Positions 1-11,690 of a stretch of 64,000 nt of DNA are shown in pieces. The translations under genes were made by a program, and so were the position numbers. Position 1 is the stretch's first letter. Every line of letters begins with the position of its first letter. Source of the DNA: Rallus limicola. Taxonomy: Eukaryota > Chordata > Aves > Gruiformes > Rallidae. The stretch is taken from assembly GCA_022605955.1 (NCBI GenBank), contig JAKCOZ010000002.1, positions 69,606,783 to 69,670,782 of the forward strand. The letters are read 5' to 3'. The notes under the pieces were generated by a model, which was not told the origin of the DNA, made no database searches, and saw only the letters and a program-made list of their open reading frames with translations.

Positions 1-3000
1 TATTTACCTTTTTACTTCAATTTCAAAATTTATTGCTGATTTCATTACTCAGCAAAATTTATGTACACTTAACTGGTTTAAGACATATGCAAGTGTTTTG
101 CCTTGACTGTTTCAGGAGTGTGACAAAATTACTGTCTTGATGAGCATTAAACACTGAAAGTCTTATTGGATTGCAAGAAAAAATACTGTTCCTAATAACT
201 GTCCATATGTGTGGGGTGTTTTTTCGTGACAGTAGTAGCAGAGTAATGGAACAAGAACAATTTCTTTTTGTACAGATAGTAAGGAGGCTTGGAGAACACC
301 TGCATCAGATATTCTGTAATGCAATTAAGCATGTAGTAAATCTTTCACATCAATACTTTCATACATTCATTGACTCATATACTTCATCACTCATGTGAGA
401 AGAATGAGCAGCGTCCTTGTTTAGATACAGGATGGAAAATTAAAGAAAGAAGGTTCTGAAATGTGGGCTGGCAACAGATCACAGATTGAAAACAGGAAAA
501 ATGAGTTGGGAGGTGGTGACTCTCCAGACAGGAGTGACAGGCTTTGACTGACAAATTCAGTTAAGCAGATGCAGCATTGTCTACCCTGAGAACATAGATT
601 CAGGATAATTGTCAATTTTAGCAAGAAAATTGGGTTCTATTAAAAAAAAAAAAAAAACAAACGAACTAAAAAGGTACAAAAATGTGTCTATGAGCACAGA
701 CCCTCAGAGAAATAAAAATAAGATTCAAAAGAAGGTTTTATGGGTAAACGACTCCTTGTAGCACAGACTAGACATACAATAGCATCTGTAGAAGAAAAAC
801 AGCATAGGTGTTTCTCTCTTCACTTCAAGAGACAAATACTGAGAATGAAGAAAGAGATGGCTAGGGTGCACAGGAGATGATGACAACTGACTCATTCAAC
901 TCTTCCTTTCTTAAAGAAAAATGTTCAGGAAATTTTATTCTTTGCATACTACTTCATCAGTGTGAACCACCATAAGTTTCCACCATCATCCTTCCCAGTT
1001 TAGTCAACCTGCTTGTCTATTTGTTGTTTTATTGGGATTTTTATAAATCATATGAAAAAAACTAAGCTTTTACAAGGTGGTCAGACCAAATTCTGTTATG
1101 ACAACTTGAGACTGTAATTTCTGCTTACAAAGGTTTCCTGAATGTACAACAAAGGTATACTAAGAAATTCAAAGGTATGGATGGAGAAATATTTTTTTAA
1201 AATGCAATAAGGTAACCCTAAATCTTCAAAGTCTTAAATATGTGATCTTTACTATCTTCAATACAAGGGCATTTTGTTCTATTGAACAAAAGGAACATAA
1301 AAAAATTATTTTACAGTGAATCTGGCACTTATTAAAACTCTAGGTAATTGTTCTGCATCTACTGATTCACTAAAGAAAAATATAAAATGGAGATAAAATG
1401 TCATCCATTGTGTCTAGAACTGAGTTAAACTATCATCTTAGGCATATCTTAATTTAAAAGCAGCTGCAGCCACCACTATATATCTTTTCAAGGTTCACTT
1501 AATTCTTCTATTTAGGTTCAAAGGAAAAAATACTTATTCAAGTATAATGCGCAGAGACTTAAACAGGAAGAAAAGATCTTTAACAATCTACAATCTCTAA
1601 AGCTTTAAACATTCAACAAGTATTTGTTCACTGAGTTGTTTCCTTTCACTTCCAAGTTTCATGAAATTTCTGAATCTCTCTACTTAGCAGCATTCTATAT
1701 GACTGCCAATTAAAGCAACTCACCTGCAGTTACATTTCAGTAATGCAATTTTAACTCTATTTTTGTTAGGGAAGAAAGATGCAGTAAGAGAAAAGCAAAA
1801 TAATGGACTAAAAAACTAAAGGAAGACATTCCCCACCATTAATTCCATCATGTGTCTAAGAACAAATCATAAATTATACCCAAATACACTTCATAAGCTT
1901 GAAGCGTATTTGACGTCCTACAAAGATAGTTGGAGTCCTTACTTTTTTTATATTTACAGTTCAGAAGCTATTTGGATGTACGCAGAGGATCAAAACCTTC
2001 ATTTTTCAGTGAAGACCAAACAATCAAACTGTTGGGACATACATGTTTTTGGACTGATGCATTTGCAATGCCTGTGAAAATAGACTTGTATAATAGGTCA
2101 TCAGCAAGATGTTGATGGAAAAAGTGAAAAAAGGAGGACAAAAAAAATTCAATTTGATCATTCTCTTTTGATAGCACTACTTTCAAAATCAGTACATATA
2201 GAATATTAATTTTTCAGCAACATTAAATAGCTAGAAAATGCGCTTTTACAATGTCAGTAGACAGCAGGAAAAAAAATGTGAGTCATCTGCATGTAAATGC
2301 CATTCTGCCATAACTTCATTTCATATGCTTTATACCAGTCTTTGGGGACTTCTACTTCCCTTTGCTGTCTTATTTTTCCTGCCTGGTGTTTTGAAAAACA
2401 GCACCCGTGGTTTGAACCTTCACCAGTGATAAAATAACTGTCTCATGTACTATTATGGCACAGTGAATACAGTGAGATTCTTTATCAAAGTACTAAAGTT
2501 ACTCCTATAGAAGAAGTCTAATCTAAACTACAAGTTACGATCTTTTAACTGAAGTCCAATTTAGTGAAAAGAGATTACAGCTTTTTAAAGCATCATTTTA
2601 ATTTAAACTCCAAATATTAAAGCTTATTTCTAACTCTATTTTATTTGTTTGAAATCCTTCTTGAAAATTGTAGCAAGTAAGGTGTTTGTGAATTTAAGCT
2701 GCATAACAAATGTAATTCCATGTAAATCAGAACCAGGATGCCTGTAACAAAAATAACGCTGTTGGTGACATTACAACACTTTGGCTAACAGCCCAGATAT
2801 TCGAATAAATAGCCTTGTCATGGACAAAAGATGTTTCTCCACATTGCTGAACCATTTGTGTACTACAACCATTTTCCAGCCAGATACTGAGACCAGGTTG
2901 TCTCTTCTATACTCAAATGTTCTCAGAATCAAAAAGCAGAATGATTGACTATTGCTAATCCTTCAAAGTGCTGGAGGAAAAATACACGTAAAATTGCACA

Positions 3001-3901
3001 ATTATCAGTCTACTACCATTAATAGCTTTAAAATTGATGAATTTATTACCTACATAAACAGATTGAAGTAAATGCTGAGACGGCATTTATAGTATGTGTG
3101 AGCAGTGTTTTGATGCTGTTTTTCCTGTTGTTTCCTCAAATTTTTACATAAAAAAAACCAAAACATTTTACTAACAGAGCATGTTAGCTGCCTGAACAAA
3201 TAAGGTTCTACTAGACCTTAGGCTTCGTCTTTTAAACAGTCTTGAAACTGATTATATAACTTACAGCAGCAATATGACAGCTGTGTTTTTTCAAAATTTG
3301 GTGTTTCTCTTTTAGGTGTGAAGAGCTTCAATTTCTCAACTTCTTTCAGCTATTGAATTTGGTTTCATTAGAAATAATACTTTTTATAAACCTGTCTGTT
3401 TTTGTAGTATATGACTGCACTGTTTCACAACTGCCCAAGTGAGATGAATGAGATTATGGCTAATCCCTTTGTACACCAGCAGACATTACTTGAAGGGTAG
3501 AGTCAGGTTATACAACGCTTATGTCTATGAACTGGACAACTGCATTTCTGCTTAAGTGTCGTCAGTGTAATTTATCTGGCAAACACAGTCTTATAGCTGC
3601 CTATTGCTTTGTTCATATGCAACAAACTATCATGATTTAGTGTGGCAATTTGACAGCAAAGATTACAGTCTTGACTGACTAAGACTGAGCTTCTTAATTT
3701 CTAGCTGTGGACTGGCTTCCTAGAACTTTTACTCTAAGATCATCTCAGATAGCATCGGTCATCCATCCAGTCTTAAGAAACATACATTCATTTAAAGAAC
3801 AAAATTAACTCAAGCTTTAAGTACACACATGTAGACTCAAGTATAATTAGTCAAGACTTTTTGTTGTAGTTCCCTCATTCATTCCATTCTTGCAAAGTAG
3901 A
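1..3901. other. Unique A+T-rich DNA, no gene seen
   Basis: I see no recognisable gene, RNA or transposon here. Open frames are at most about 75 codons, start at arbitrary codons and resemble nothing I know. There is an A15 run near 643-657 and otherwise ordinary A+T-rich sequence. It could be intron or intergenic DNA. Confidence 0.6.
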
Positions 3902-4425
3902 AGAGAATAGAACAGACTATTTCAGATGGAAGAGAGCTATAACCAACATCTAGCCCAACTGCCTGACTATTTCAGGGCTGACCCAAAGTTAATGCATGTT
4001 GCTAAGAGAATTTTCCAAATGCCTCTTAAACACTAGTAGCCTTGGGGGGCACTGACCTTTTCTTTATGAAGCCTGTTCCAGTGCTTGACAATCTTAAGTA
4101 AAGAAATGCTTACTAATGTTTATGACCAGACAGCTGCTACAGCTTTGAACCACTCGCATGCATCCTGTCACTACATACCAAGGAGAAGGGACCAGCACCC
4201 TCTGAGTTTTTCTTCCCTCTCCACTTCCTCTGCTTTTTGGCTGCCAGCACACACTGTTAACTCACATTGAGCTGCTGCTGACCAGCATCCCCAGATCCCT
4301 TCCTGCACAGCTGCTTTCCAGCCACTCCTCTCCAAATTTATGCTTGTCCCAGCATTACTCTCTCCTGGGTGCAAGATCCCATTACTGACTGTTCAATGCT
4401 CCAAACTATCTAGATCCCTCTATTA
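3902..4425 (-). mobile_element. Old CR1 LINE fragment, 3' part
   Basis: The minus strand reads as the 3' part of an old CR1 subfamily. From the 3' end it has the 'gcccaactgcctgactattt' block, the 'caaatgcctcttaaacact' block, then 'gcctgttccagtgcttgac' and 'aaagaaatgcttactaatgt'. Further 5' in the element come pieces resembling the linker before the reverse-transcriptase C-terminus ('gctgctttccagccactcct'). The stretch between the two parts (about 4120-4220) is poorly conserved. No open frame of the element survives. The 5' limit near 4425 is approximate. Confidence 0.8.
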
Positions 4426-5280
4426 GATGAGGTATTAAGCAAGAAAAACAGAACTTAGTACACTTCATGCTTAGCCTTATAAAATGATCTAGAGCAAGCA
4501 AAAGACTTTATCTAGACAAACATCATCTTTTTTTGTAAAAAAAAAAAAAACAAAAACAACAAAACAGAAAAGCAATGTTTCTTTATCTTGCAAATTAGAT
4601 GTTCAGCTCAACCTCTTTATAAGCTGAATTTACCAGATTTCAGATGGAAATTAATTACTGACTATATAAACCTATGTATTCTGATTGTATAAACCTATGT
4701 ATTCAACAAGTGAATGTAAGTCCATTCACAAACATAAAAGTTTTTACCTTTCTGCAATCATACATTCTCAAAACATACAAGGCAGTAATAGTGTCATTAA
4801 ATACAGGATTTTTTTTTATAGCATATTTATTTTTATCAGGAAGCTTCTTTGAATTCTAATATGAAGAATCTGTTTGATTATGTTCTTTAAACAGAAAATT
4901 TAAGTGAAACCCCAGGGAGCATGAATCCCGCTGTGGGTAGTCTACCATTGCATTCACTGTAAAATGAAGATGTCCGTTGATGGTGGACACATACTGGGGT
5001 GATAAAAATGTATTAAGATTGTGCCATAGTGAGACATAAAGCAGCTTTCAAACAACATCGAGAATTACTCAAACACGGAAAAGGACACCAAGTTTTCAAA
5101 GACATTGCATAGAACATTTTACCTGTCTGGTATTCATACATATCAACTAATTTATATACACCTGAAAATTAGTTCTAGAAGACATGGAAATGTAGAACTG
5201 TATCTTGTATTACAGAACATGTTTTCATGCAGTATCAGTAGTGATGCCTATATCTTTTTCAATCAATTAAAAAAGCAATA
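4426..5280. other. Unique A+T-rich DNA
   Basis: No gene is recognisable. The stretch contains an A14 run with A/C-rich continuation at about 4537-4565, and a short tandem duplication listed separately at 4665-4704. Confidence 0.6.
4665..4704. repeat. Imperfect 23-base tandem duplication (1.7 copies)
   Basis: The unit starting 'tataaacctatgtattc' at 4665 recurs 23 bases later at 4688. The shared 17 bases are identical. It is a local replication-slippage type duplication. Confidence 0.85.
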
Positions 5281-5470
5281 GAAACACAGAATAGTTACAG
5301 TTAGACAGCACCTCAGGTATGCCTAGTCCAGCCACCTGGGAGACTCAGAGCTCTGTCAGCCAGAAGAGCTTATTTGGGACACTGTCCAGTAGAACTTTGA
5401 TTGCCTCCAAGGACAGGGACTCCACAACCTCCTTGGAAAACTGCTTTCTCTGCCCAATCAACTTTACAGG
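5281..5470 (-). mobile_element. Old CR1 LINE fragment, 3' end
   Basis: The minus strand of this stretch is a CR1 3' region. It has a degenerate tail near 5281, then 'gcctagtccagccacctggg', 'ggacactgtccagtagaac' and 'ctccacaacctccttgg'. These are the usual blocks of an older CR1 subfamily. The element breaks off at about 5470, just before an A9G5 run. A 120-codon plus-strand frame over 5401-5763 runs out of this repeat into unique DNA and is not believed. Confidence 0.75.
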
Positions 5471-8400
5471 GAAAAAAAAAGGGGGTTCTAGGTGTGCTTT
5501 ACAGAAGTTTAAACACTAAGTTCCTTGTCTCAGTTTTTTTATATTACAAAAACCATCAGAGAGGGTCAATATGTTGTCAAGATCTCAGACTCAAACCTGG
5601 AATACGCAGAACTAACATGAAGTGCATACAAAGAAATGGAGATGTTGCTAGTACTTACACTGAGGGAAATCTTGGGTCAGGAAAAGGCATGGTGATTTCT
5701 GTCACAAGTTTTACTGTAGTCAGTATTTCAGCAGATATATGCAATATAGTTTTCAATATCTGAGTTTTAATATCTTAACAAAGTTTTTGTTTTACAATAA
5801 AGCTGAATAAATGTGACAAAGGATGAGAACTAGTGATGGTCTTTTTTTGTCTTCCTCATTCTCACTACTCTATCCCTCTGGGTGAATATCAACCATACAA
5901 TGACAACATAGTAAAATTTGAAAGTTATTTCAAACTTCATATTGATATAATAGCAGCCCAGGAGTTCTCATAATTCTCACATAGAAATGAAGTCCATAAA
6001 GCATCTGAGTTGATTCCTTCAGCAATTCAATTTTACTTAGTTATTCTTATGCTGAGCTTGCCTGAAGCTTTGAAGTTTTTCTCCCAGATAGGTATTGACT
6101 GTTGATGTCATGACACTAATAAACAGGTAAGTCATCATTTCTGTTGGTAGTACCTTCCACTGCATCTTGAACTCTTCTTTCCTAAAAATACCCATGCAAA
6201 GACAGCGTGCAGTGTTTATTGGTCTGATAAATACTATATGCAGACTTAAAAGCACCCTAACCTTACATTACTAGCTCTATCTTTATGAATCTGAAATTTG
6301 CAAACATTCAGAACCATGTTAGTCCCCCTCTTCAGCACAAAAATGTTACTTAATAATGAGAGGAAAAATATGCTAACTCCAAACCTCACAACAAAAGTAG
6401 TTTGTCTCCAAGCTCCTGATTTTCAGTGCCATAAAGAACTTCAAGATCTCAGTTATATCAAGAATTTAAATGGTTTTAGAAGGGCAAGCCCTTCTAAACA
6501 CCATTTCCAGAATATATTTTCAGATTTTAGTTGCATTTTTCATTAGCTGGTCTCATAAGCACAACTCTGACAGATAAAGTCACAGAATGCTGAGTATCTG
6601 CACTACAATATAGCTCCCAGTCTAGGAAGGCAGACAGCATTAGCTGAAGTTTCCTACATTACAAGCAAGGTTATCCAAGAATCCCAAGTATATTTCAAGA
6701 AGGTTTTTAACAGCCATGTGATAAATTAATGCTAGCACAGAACAAGATAAGAAACAGAGGGGGAAAATCCAAACCAGCCAACAAAAAGAATATTAACACG
6801 TAGCAAATAAAAGACTACATTAAAACATGGAACAAACTATGCGAATCCTGACTGCTCTTCGGCCTTTTCTCTCTAACACGAACTCTGGCTTACCACAGTT
6901 CTCAAAAAAACCTGGTCTTACCTCTACAGATTCTGTTATGAAACATGTGCGTTACCATTCGGGAATTAGAGCCTATGTTTAAAAGTGAAAGAAACTAAAT
7001 CAAAGCAAGAACAATAGAAGAGAGTGTTAATAGGTATACATTATATGTCAAACATTTCTTCCTTCTATATTGGTATATGACACAGCTTCCAGTTTTAAAT
7101 AACTAAAAATTGTTGGCAGGTCCATCTGTTTTATTATTTCCCCTTTGCACAGGCTAAACTTATCACACAGTCCTAAAATAGATAATATGCTGGGTTATTA
7201 ATTTAATTGTGTATGGGCACAAGTATATGTCAAAATTAATGGCTTGTTAATGACAGTACATACTAATACCAAGGAGGAGCGAAGGCATGGCTGTAGAAAT
7301 TATTACTATGCCAAGTTTTTAAATATTAATATGCAACATGAGAAAAAGCATTTAAAATTTCAATACCACATGACTATGATATTCTATCTACAAAGATAAA
7401 ACACACACAAACCAATTTTAATTCCAATCCAAATTTTTAACTTGGGACACTGCTCAATTTGAGCTGCAAAGCAGGAGAGAAGCACATCCCAATTTCAATA
7501 AAGCAATTAATATGATACCAAAAAAAATTAAAATAAAAATATTTTCTTATACTGTTTTTTGAAGGCTGCATGAATAAAGGGAAGTCCTTAAACCATTTAC
7601 ATCAGAAATAAAAAATCCCACTAATTTGAAAACGTATTGAGATAAAACCATTTAAGGGGACAAGTAAATGTAAAGAAACTTAAAACAATGGGATTAAAAT
7701 GAGTTTTTCCAAAACCTCTAGCAATGCTTGAAATCAGAAATATGTATTTTATTTAAACATCATGTAGTCATGACACATGTTTCATCAGTGGAAATATTTC
7801 TCCACAGCCAAATAATAGATGTGATATATAAAATGGCCGATACAACAACAACAGGAAAAACTTCTTTTGGTCCTTAGAACTAGTTAAAAGATGGATTTTG
7901 ACATATTAACTCTCAATTTCTCATCCTTATTTACCTCTGCATGATTTTCTGCTGCTACAGCATGCCCCCTCAGCCCTGTCATTTCATTTCCCTACGGTAA
8001 CTTCAGAGACCCCTTGCTTGTTCTGTCACTACACAGCTGACTTACTTTTCATTCTTCATTCTTATTTAGCAACAATCTTGATATAGGTTAAATTTATTCG
8101 GTTTCATAAACTGTGAGTGGACTGACTTTGGCTACAATAAAAGTCTCTTACATGTTAGGGATTCCACAAAGCTTTGTATTCCTGCTTCTCCTTACTGTTT
8201 TTGGAGATAAGTAATAGGTGTTTGTTGTGAAATAGCCTTTATTTCTACCTGCACTAGAAGTCAGACTCATTATGTCCTGTTGAAAAATAATAATTAAAAC
8301 CTGCTATGCATTCCACAGCAGTTCTTTATTAATTCCATCATAACATTTTCCTCTATATTATTGCATGTTTTGAAAATTTTGTTAGAGGTAGATTACTTAT

Positions 8401-8671
8401 GATTGATGTTTAATAGCAGACTAAAATACAGACCATTTTGTAACAATTAAGATGAATACCGAGCTATATTCAATTCCTAGTCTCCCTAGGAAAACAGTCA
8501 CTTTATGCAGACAATAAAAGCAGAAAATCATTTCAGTGTGACTAATAATACTTCTGAGTCACATATTCTTGAAGAAATGCCTCAGCAAATTCAACAGCCT
8601 GCATATAAAAACTCACACTCTATGTAGTCAACAAGAGATCTCTGTATGGAAATGCATATGTATGCAGTGAC
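5471..8671. other. Unique A+T-rich DNA
   Basis: No recognisable gene or transposon. It contains the short perfect hairpin at 6475-6498 (listed separately). Frames of 72-82 codons near 6037-6546 have no family resemblance and no convincing splice context. Confidence 0.6.
6475..6498. repeat. 11-base perfect inverted repeat with 2-base loop
   Basis: Arms at 6475-6485 and 6488-6498 are perfect reverse complements around the loop 'aa'. Beyond them, after a one-base bulge, four more bases (tggt/acca) can pair. Such tight inverted repeats commonly arise when the copying strand switches template within a replication fork. No functional RNA is implied. Confidence 0.85.
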
Positions 8672-8752
8672 AAACATTACTTTAGAAAAGGCTTTTGACA
8701 CCACCTCTCACCATGCCCTCCCATTAAACCTGAGGAAGCACGAATTGCAAGA
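8672..8752 (+). mobile_element. CR1 reverse-transcriptase fragment (KAFD motif)
   Basis: In one plus-strand frame the stretch reads KAFDTTSHHALPLNLRKHE. This matches the reverse-transcriptase block of CR1 and other non-LTR LINEs that carries a catalytic aspartate (the D of KAFD). It lies upstream of a CR1 linker piece (8830-9300) that should precede it in an intact element. So it is a separate copy or a rearranged part of the same one. No frame continues beyond about 25 codons. Confidence 0.65.
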
Positions 8753-8829
8753 ATAAACCACAAGTTGTGTAGAAAAAAGCTCAGCCACTAGATACATCAG
8801 TGAGTATAAAGCCTAGTAGCCACTTCCAA

Positions 8830-9530
8830 GCAGAGTGCCCCAGACATCAGTTCTTAATTGTAGGACCCCTTGGGAAACTGCCCTCAGGGACAAGGGAGTA
8901 GAACAGAGATGGCAGATCCTTAAGGATGCTTACCATAGAATTTAACAAGTCTTGATCCCCACGCATAACAAATCAGGAAAGGACAGCAAGAGGAAAGTAT
9001 AAGTGAGTCAAGACACATCGGTGAAATCAGAGGGCAGTAAGAATGCACAGCCAGTGGAAGGAGGGACAGGTATCCTGAGAAGAGTACAGCAATGTTGCTC
9101 AGTTCTGCAGGGATGGGGTCAGGAAGGCCAAGGTGCAGCTACAGCTGAACCTGGCAAGGGACACAAAAAATAATACAAAATTCAGCCAGAAAAGGAAGGT
9201 CAACGAAAGTGTAACCCCCAATACACGTGACTGGAAACCTCATAACAATGGACAACGAGAGATCTGAGGTATTTGACAACTTTATTTCCAGTCTATTAGG
9301 GACTGACTAGAACAGTGGACAAGAGCTATGGATATACCTCAGGGGTCTACACTTGGATCAGTACTGTTCAATATCTTCATCAATGAGGTTGACAGTGTCA
9401 ATAATAACTCCTACTCTATTCAAAATTTGGTTCAAAACCTGCATGAGGAGACAGAACACACTGAGAGCAAATTTGCAAGTGATGCTAAATGATGAGGATA
9501 ATATGTGAGGTGGTGATAATACTGAACAGC
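8830..9530 (+). mobile_element. CR1 LINE fragment: linker plus reverse-transcriptase region, internally deleted
   Basis: Plus-strand CR1. Bases 8840-9290 match the stretch between the endonuclease and reverse-transcriptase domains ('gggatggggtcaggaaggcc', 'cagaaaaggaaggtcaacg'). At about 9325 it jumps into the reverse transcriptase: the frame reads IPQGSTLGSVLFNIFINEVD, the PQG motif-B region followed by the FIND block with the D replaced by E. The reverse-transcriptase segment between, including KAFD, is missing, so the copy has an internal deletion. It is followed closely by a minus-strand CR1 tail. Confidence 0.8.
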
Positions 9531-9555
9531 AGATATTCAGTCCCGAAATACCTTA

Positions 9556-9586
9556 GGAGATGTGGTTGGAAGGCATCTTTAGAGGC
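9556..9586 (-). mobile_element. CR1 copy C, surviving 3' end
   Basis: The minus strand has the CR1 3' terminal pattern (gttggaaggcatcttt, then ctag). It runs without a gap into the left inverted-repeat arm at 9587. Against the matching flank of the right arm (15437 onward) similarity drops here from near identity to roughly 70% by eye, so this tail belongs to a different CR1 copy from the one in the arm. The 5' remainder of the same copy is taken to be 10762-11035. Confidence 0.65.
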
Positions 9587-10182
9587 CATCTAGTCCAGCC
9601 CCCTGCAGTAAGCAGAGACACCTTCACTAGATCAGGCTCCTCAGAGCCCCATCAAGCCTGACCTTGAATAGCTCCAGGGGTGGGGCCTCCCCTACTTCTC
9701 CAAGCAACCTGTTCCAGTGATCCACCACTCTCATATTGAAGAGCTTTTCCCTAATATTCAACCTAAGTCTCCCCTTTTCTAGTTTAAAACCATCACCCCT
9801 CGTCCGATTGCCACATGTCCCTGTGAACAGTTCTTCCCCAGCTTTCTTGCAGGCACCTTTCAGGGATTGGAAGGTCACTACAAGGTCCCCCCAGAGCCTT
9901 CTCTTCTCCAGGCTGAACAAGCCCAACTCTCTCAGCCAGTCTTCACAGGACAGGTGTCTGAGCCCTTTAATCATTTTTGTGGCCCTCCTCTGGACATGCT
10001 CCAACAAGTCCATGTCCTTCTTGTGTTAAGGGATGGACACAGTATTCCAGATGAGGTCGGACCAGAGCAGAGGGGCAGAATCACCCCTCTCGCGCTGCTG
10101 GCCACACTTCTTTTGATGCAGCCCAGGATGTGGTTGGCCTTCTGGGCTGCAGATGCACTTTGGTGGCTTGTATCCAGCTTCT
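9587..10182 (-). mobile_element. CR1 3' half (copy B') within the left arm
   Basis: The minus strand holds an open frame of 128 codons from an ATG at 10013 down to 9627. It encodes the CR1 reverse-transcriptase C-terminal region (starts MDLLEHVQRRATKMIKGL; later [13 protein letters not shown] and VVDHWNRLLGE). The right-arm copy has the same protein except V to I at residue 45. The frame is a fragment of an inactive 5'-truncated LINE, not a host gene. Plus-strand frames of 97 and 112 codons over the same bases are shadows. Confidence 0.9.
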
Positions 10183-10640
10183 ATTTCTTCTTTGTTTTGT
10201 TATGAATTAGCAGAAATGTTTAACATAAAAAGAAAAATTTGGGAACTACTGTAAGTGATCAGTGTTCATGTTTCCCATGCTTAAGGCAAACAGAATATAA
10301 AGTAATTGATTTCCAGCTCAAAAATAATTAATCTAATATTTTACAGTATATAATTTTCTCAGCTGAAAGAACACTAATGTTTTGAATTAAATTTATATCT
10401 CAAATTTTTCCTGTAACGAAAATTTGAGAAAATGTTAGGAACTTCTTTGTCTCCTTTCAGGAAGACACAATAAAATGGAAATACTGTGCTAGTCTCTTAA
10501 AGTAGCTTCATTACAGAAAGAGAGATTCTGATTTTGATTTTACATGAGAGTTTTGCTATGCACATGCTTAGATATGTGTTAGAAAGTTGATGCTCTCTTC
10601 TCTTATATCTGGGTCACCCTAATTACCACTGCACTTGCAT
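10183..10640. other. Non-repetitive segment carried inside the left arm
   Basis: About 458 bases of A+T-rich DNA with no CR1 similarity, present in this window only here and, inverted, at 14383-14840. It is simply the DNA that lies between the two head-to-head CR1s of the right locus. Its presence here shows that the arm was copied as one block rather than by two independent CR1 insertions. Confidence 0.85.
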
Positions 10641-10761
10641 CCAGAGGGAAGTGGTCAACAGCTCAATGTCCAGATGGAGATCAGTGGCAGAGAACACCAA
10701 GATGAGTGGTGTAGCTGACACTTGTGAAGTATGCAGTGCCCTCCAGAGAGACCTGGAAAAG
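10641..10761 (+). mobile_element. CR1 5' piece (copy A') ending at the inner junction
   Basis: Plus-strand CR1 upstream reverse-transcriptase region ('gctcaatgtccagatggaga' ... 'gagagacctggaaaag'). In the right locus the same sequence continues smoothly into the rest of copy A. Here it stops dead at 10761 and joins a CR1 in the opposite orientation. Confidence 0.85.
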
Positions 10762-11035
10762 GTGGGCTGCAGATGCACTTTGGTGGCTCATGTCCAGCTT
10801 CTCATCCACAAATACTCCTGAGTCCTTTTCCTCAGGGCTGCTTTCAAGCACATCATCTCCTCACCTGTATGGTTAATGGGGATTGGACTGACCCACGTAC
10901 AAGATCCTGAACTTGGCTCTGTTGAATTTCATGAGGTTCACCTGGGCCAGCTTCTGCAGCCTGTCCAGGTCCCTCTGGAGGGCATCCCATCTCTCCAGCA
11001 CATTAACTTCACCACTCAGCTTGGTTGCGCATTTG
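10762..11035 (-). mobile_element. CR1 copy C, 5' portion
   Basis: The minus strand reads as CR1 reverse-transcriptase C-terminal coding (LQRDLDRLQKLAQVNLMKFN, then an NPH at the 'gggcaatcc' position). Its innermost 40 bases (10763-10802) repeat 10143-10182 in direct orientation, 37 of 40 identical. So copy C and the arm's CR1 share the same stretch, as expected if the arm was spliced into C. The frame of 60 codons at 10873-11055 starts in this copy and is not a gene. Confidence 0.8.
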
Positions 11036-11104
11036 GGAAGAATAATGACACACATGTGTACAGGCTAGTAAACAACTAGCTCAGTTGCAACCCCGCTGAA
11101 AATC

Positions 11105-11690
11105 ATTTGAGTGTTACAGCAGATGCCAGCCTAGACAGTGGACAACAGCATGCTCTCAGTTGGGCTAAAGCAAATTGGACTGAAAGACTGAAGGAAATTT
11201 CTAGCTCCTTCTACTTGGTCCTGATGGAGCCACATCTGGAATACATGGCCAATTCTGCACCCACACACCAGCTCAAAAGTGATGTTTAATAGCAAAGAAT
11301 GTCCTCTACAGAGCTGCTAAGAACCAGAACAGAGGACTTACCATGTTGGGATCTGAAGCTGTTTAGTCTGGTGAAAAGGTGGCTGAGGGGAGATATAACA
11401 CAGATTTTTAACTACGTGCAGAGCAGTTACAAAGCTGTGGAGCCTCAGTCATGGCAATATAACAAAGATTCATCACTACAAACTGCAGCCTGCAAGACTC
11501 AGGCTGAACATTAGGAAAACCTATTTTCCTCAGAGAGGAGGACAGTGTGTGAGCACAATGCTGAGAAACACTGTAGATGCTCCATTCTTGGAGCTTGTCG
11601 GGACAGCAGATGAACCTGCTCTGCTGTTTGTGACACTTCACACAGCAGGGTGGGATAGAGGTCTTTCAGAGGTCCTTTTTACCAATATTC
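11105..11690 (+). mobile_element. Old CR1 LINE fragment, 3' part
   Basis: A diverged plus-strand CR1 3' region. It has 'gatggagccacatctggaata' type sequence, then 'gtggctgaggggagatataa', 'aggctgaacattaggaaaa', and a tail region 'ctgctctgctgtttgtgac' and 'gaggtctttcagaggtcc'. It lies in the 3.5-kb spacer between the inverted arms. Several short frames (60-77 codons) cross it, but none is intact over the CR1 coding region. Confidence 0.75.

Larger units (their letters stand above)
9587..10761. repeat. Left arm of a 1175-base inverted repeat
   Basis: This arm is the reverse complement of 14262-15436 (paired positions sum to 25023 throughout). Reading both by eye I found four substitutions: 9881/15142, 10092/14931, 10093/14930 and 10715/14308. 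I found no insertion or deletion, so identity is about 99.7%. It consists of a minus-strand CR1 3' half (9587-10182), non-repetitive DNA (10183-10640), and a plus-strand CR1 5' piece (10641-10761). Both edges are abrupt, and on this side both abut a different CR1 (copy C). That suggests this is the recipient site of the duplication. Confidence 0.95.

Noticed and set aside
5401..5763. 120-codon plus-strand frame
   Set aside because: It starts inside an antisense CR1 fragment and runs into unique A+T-rich DNA. No family and no splice support.
9736..10205. Plus-strand frames of 97 and 112 codons, also present at 14818-15287 on the minus strand
   Set aside because: They are antisense shadows of the CR1 reverse-transcriptase frame, duplicated only because the arms are duplicated.
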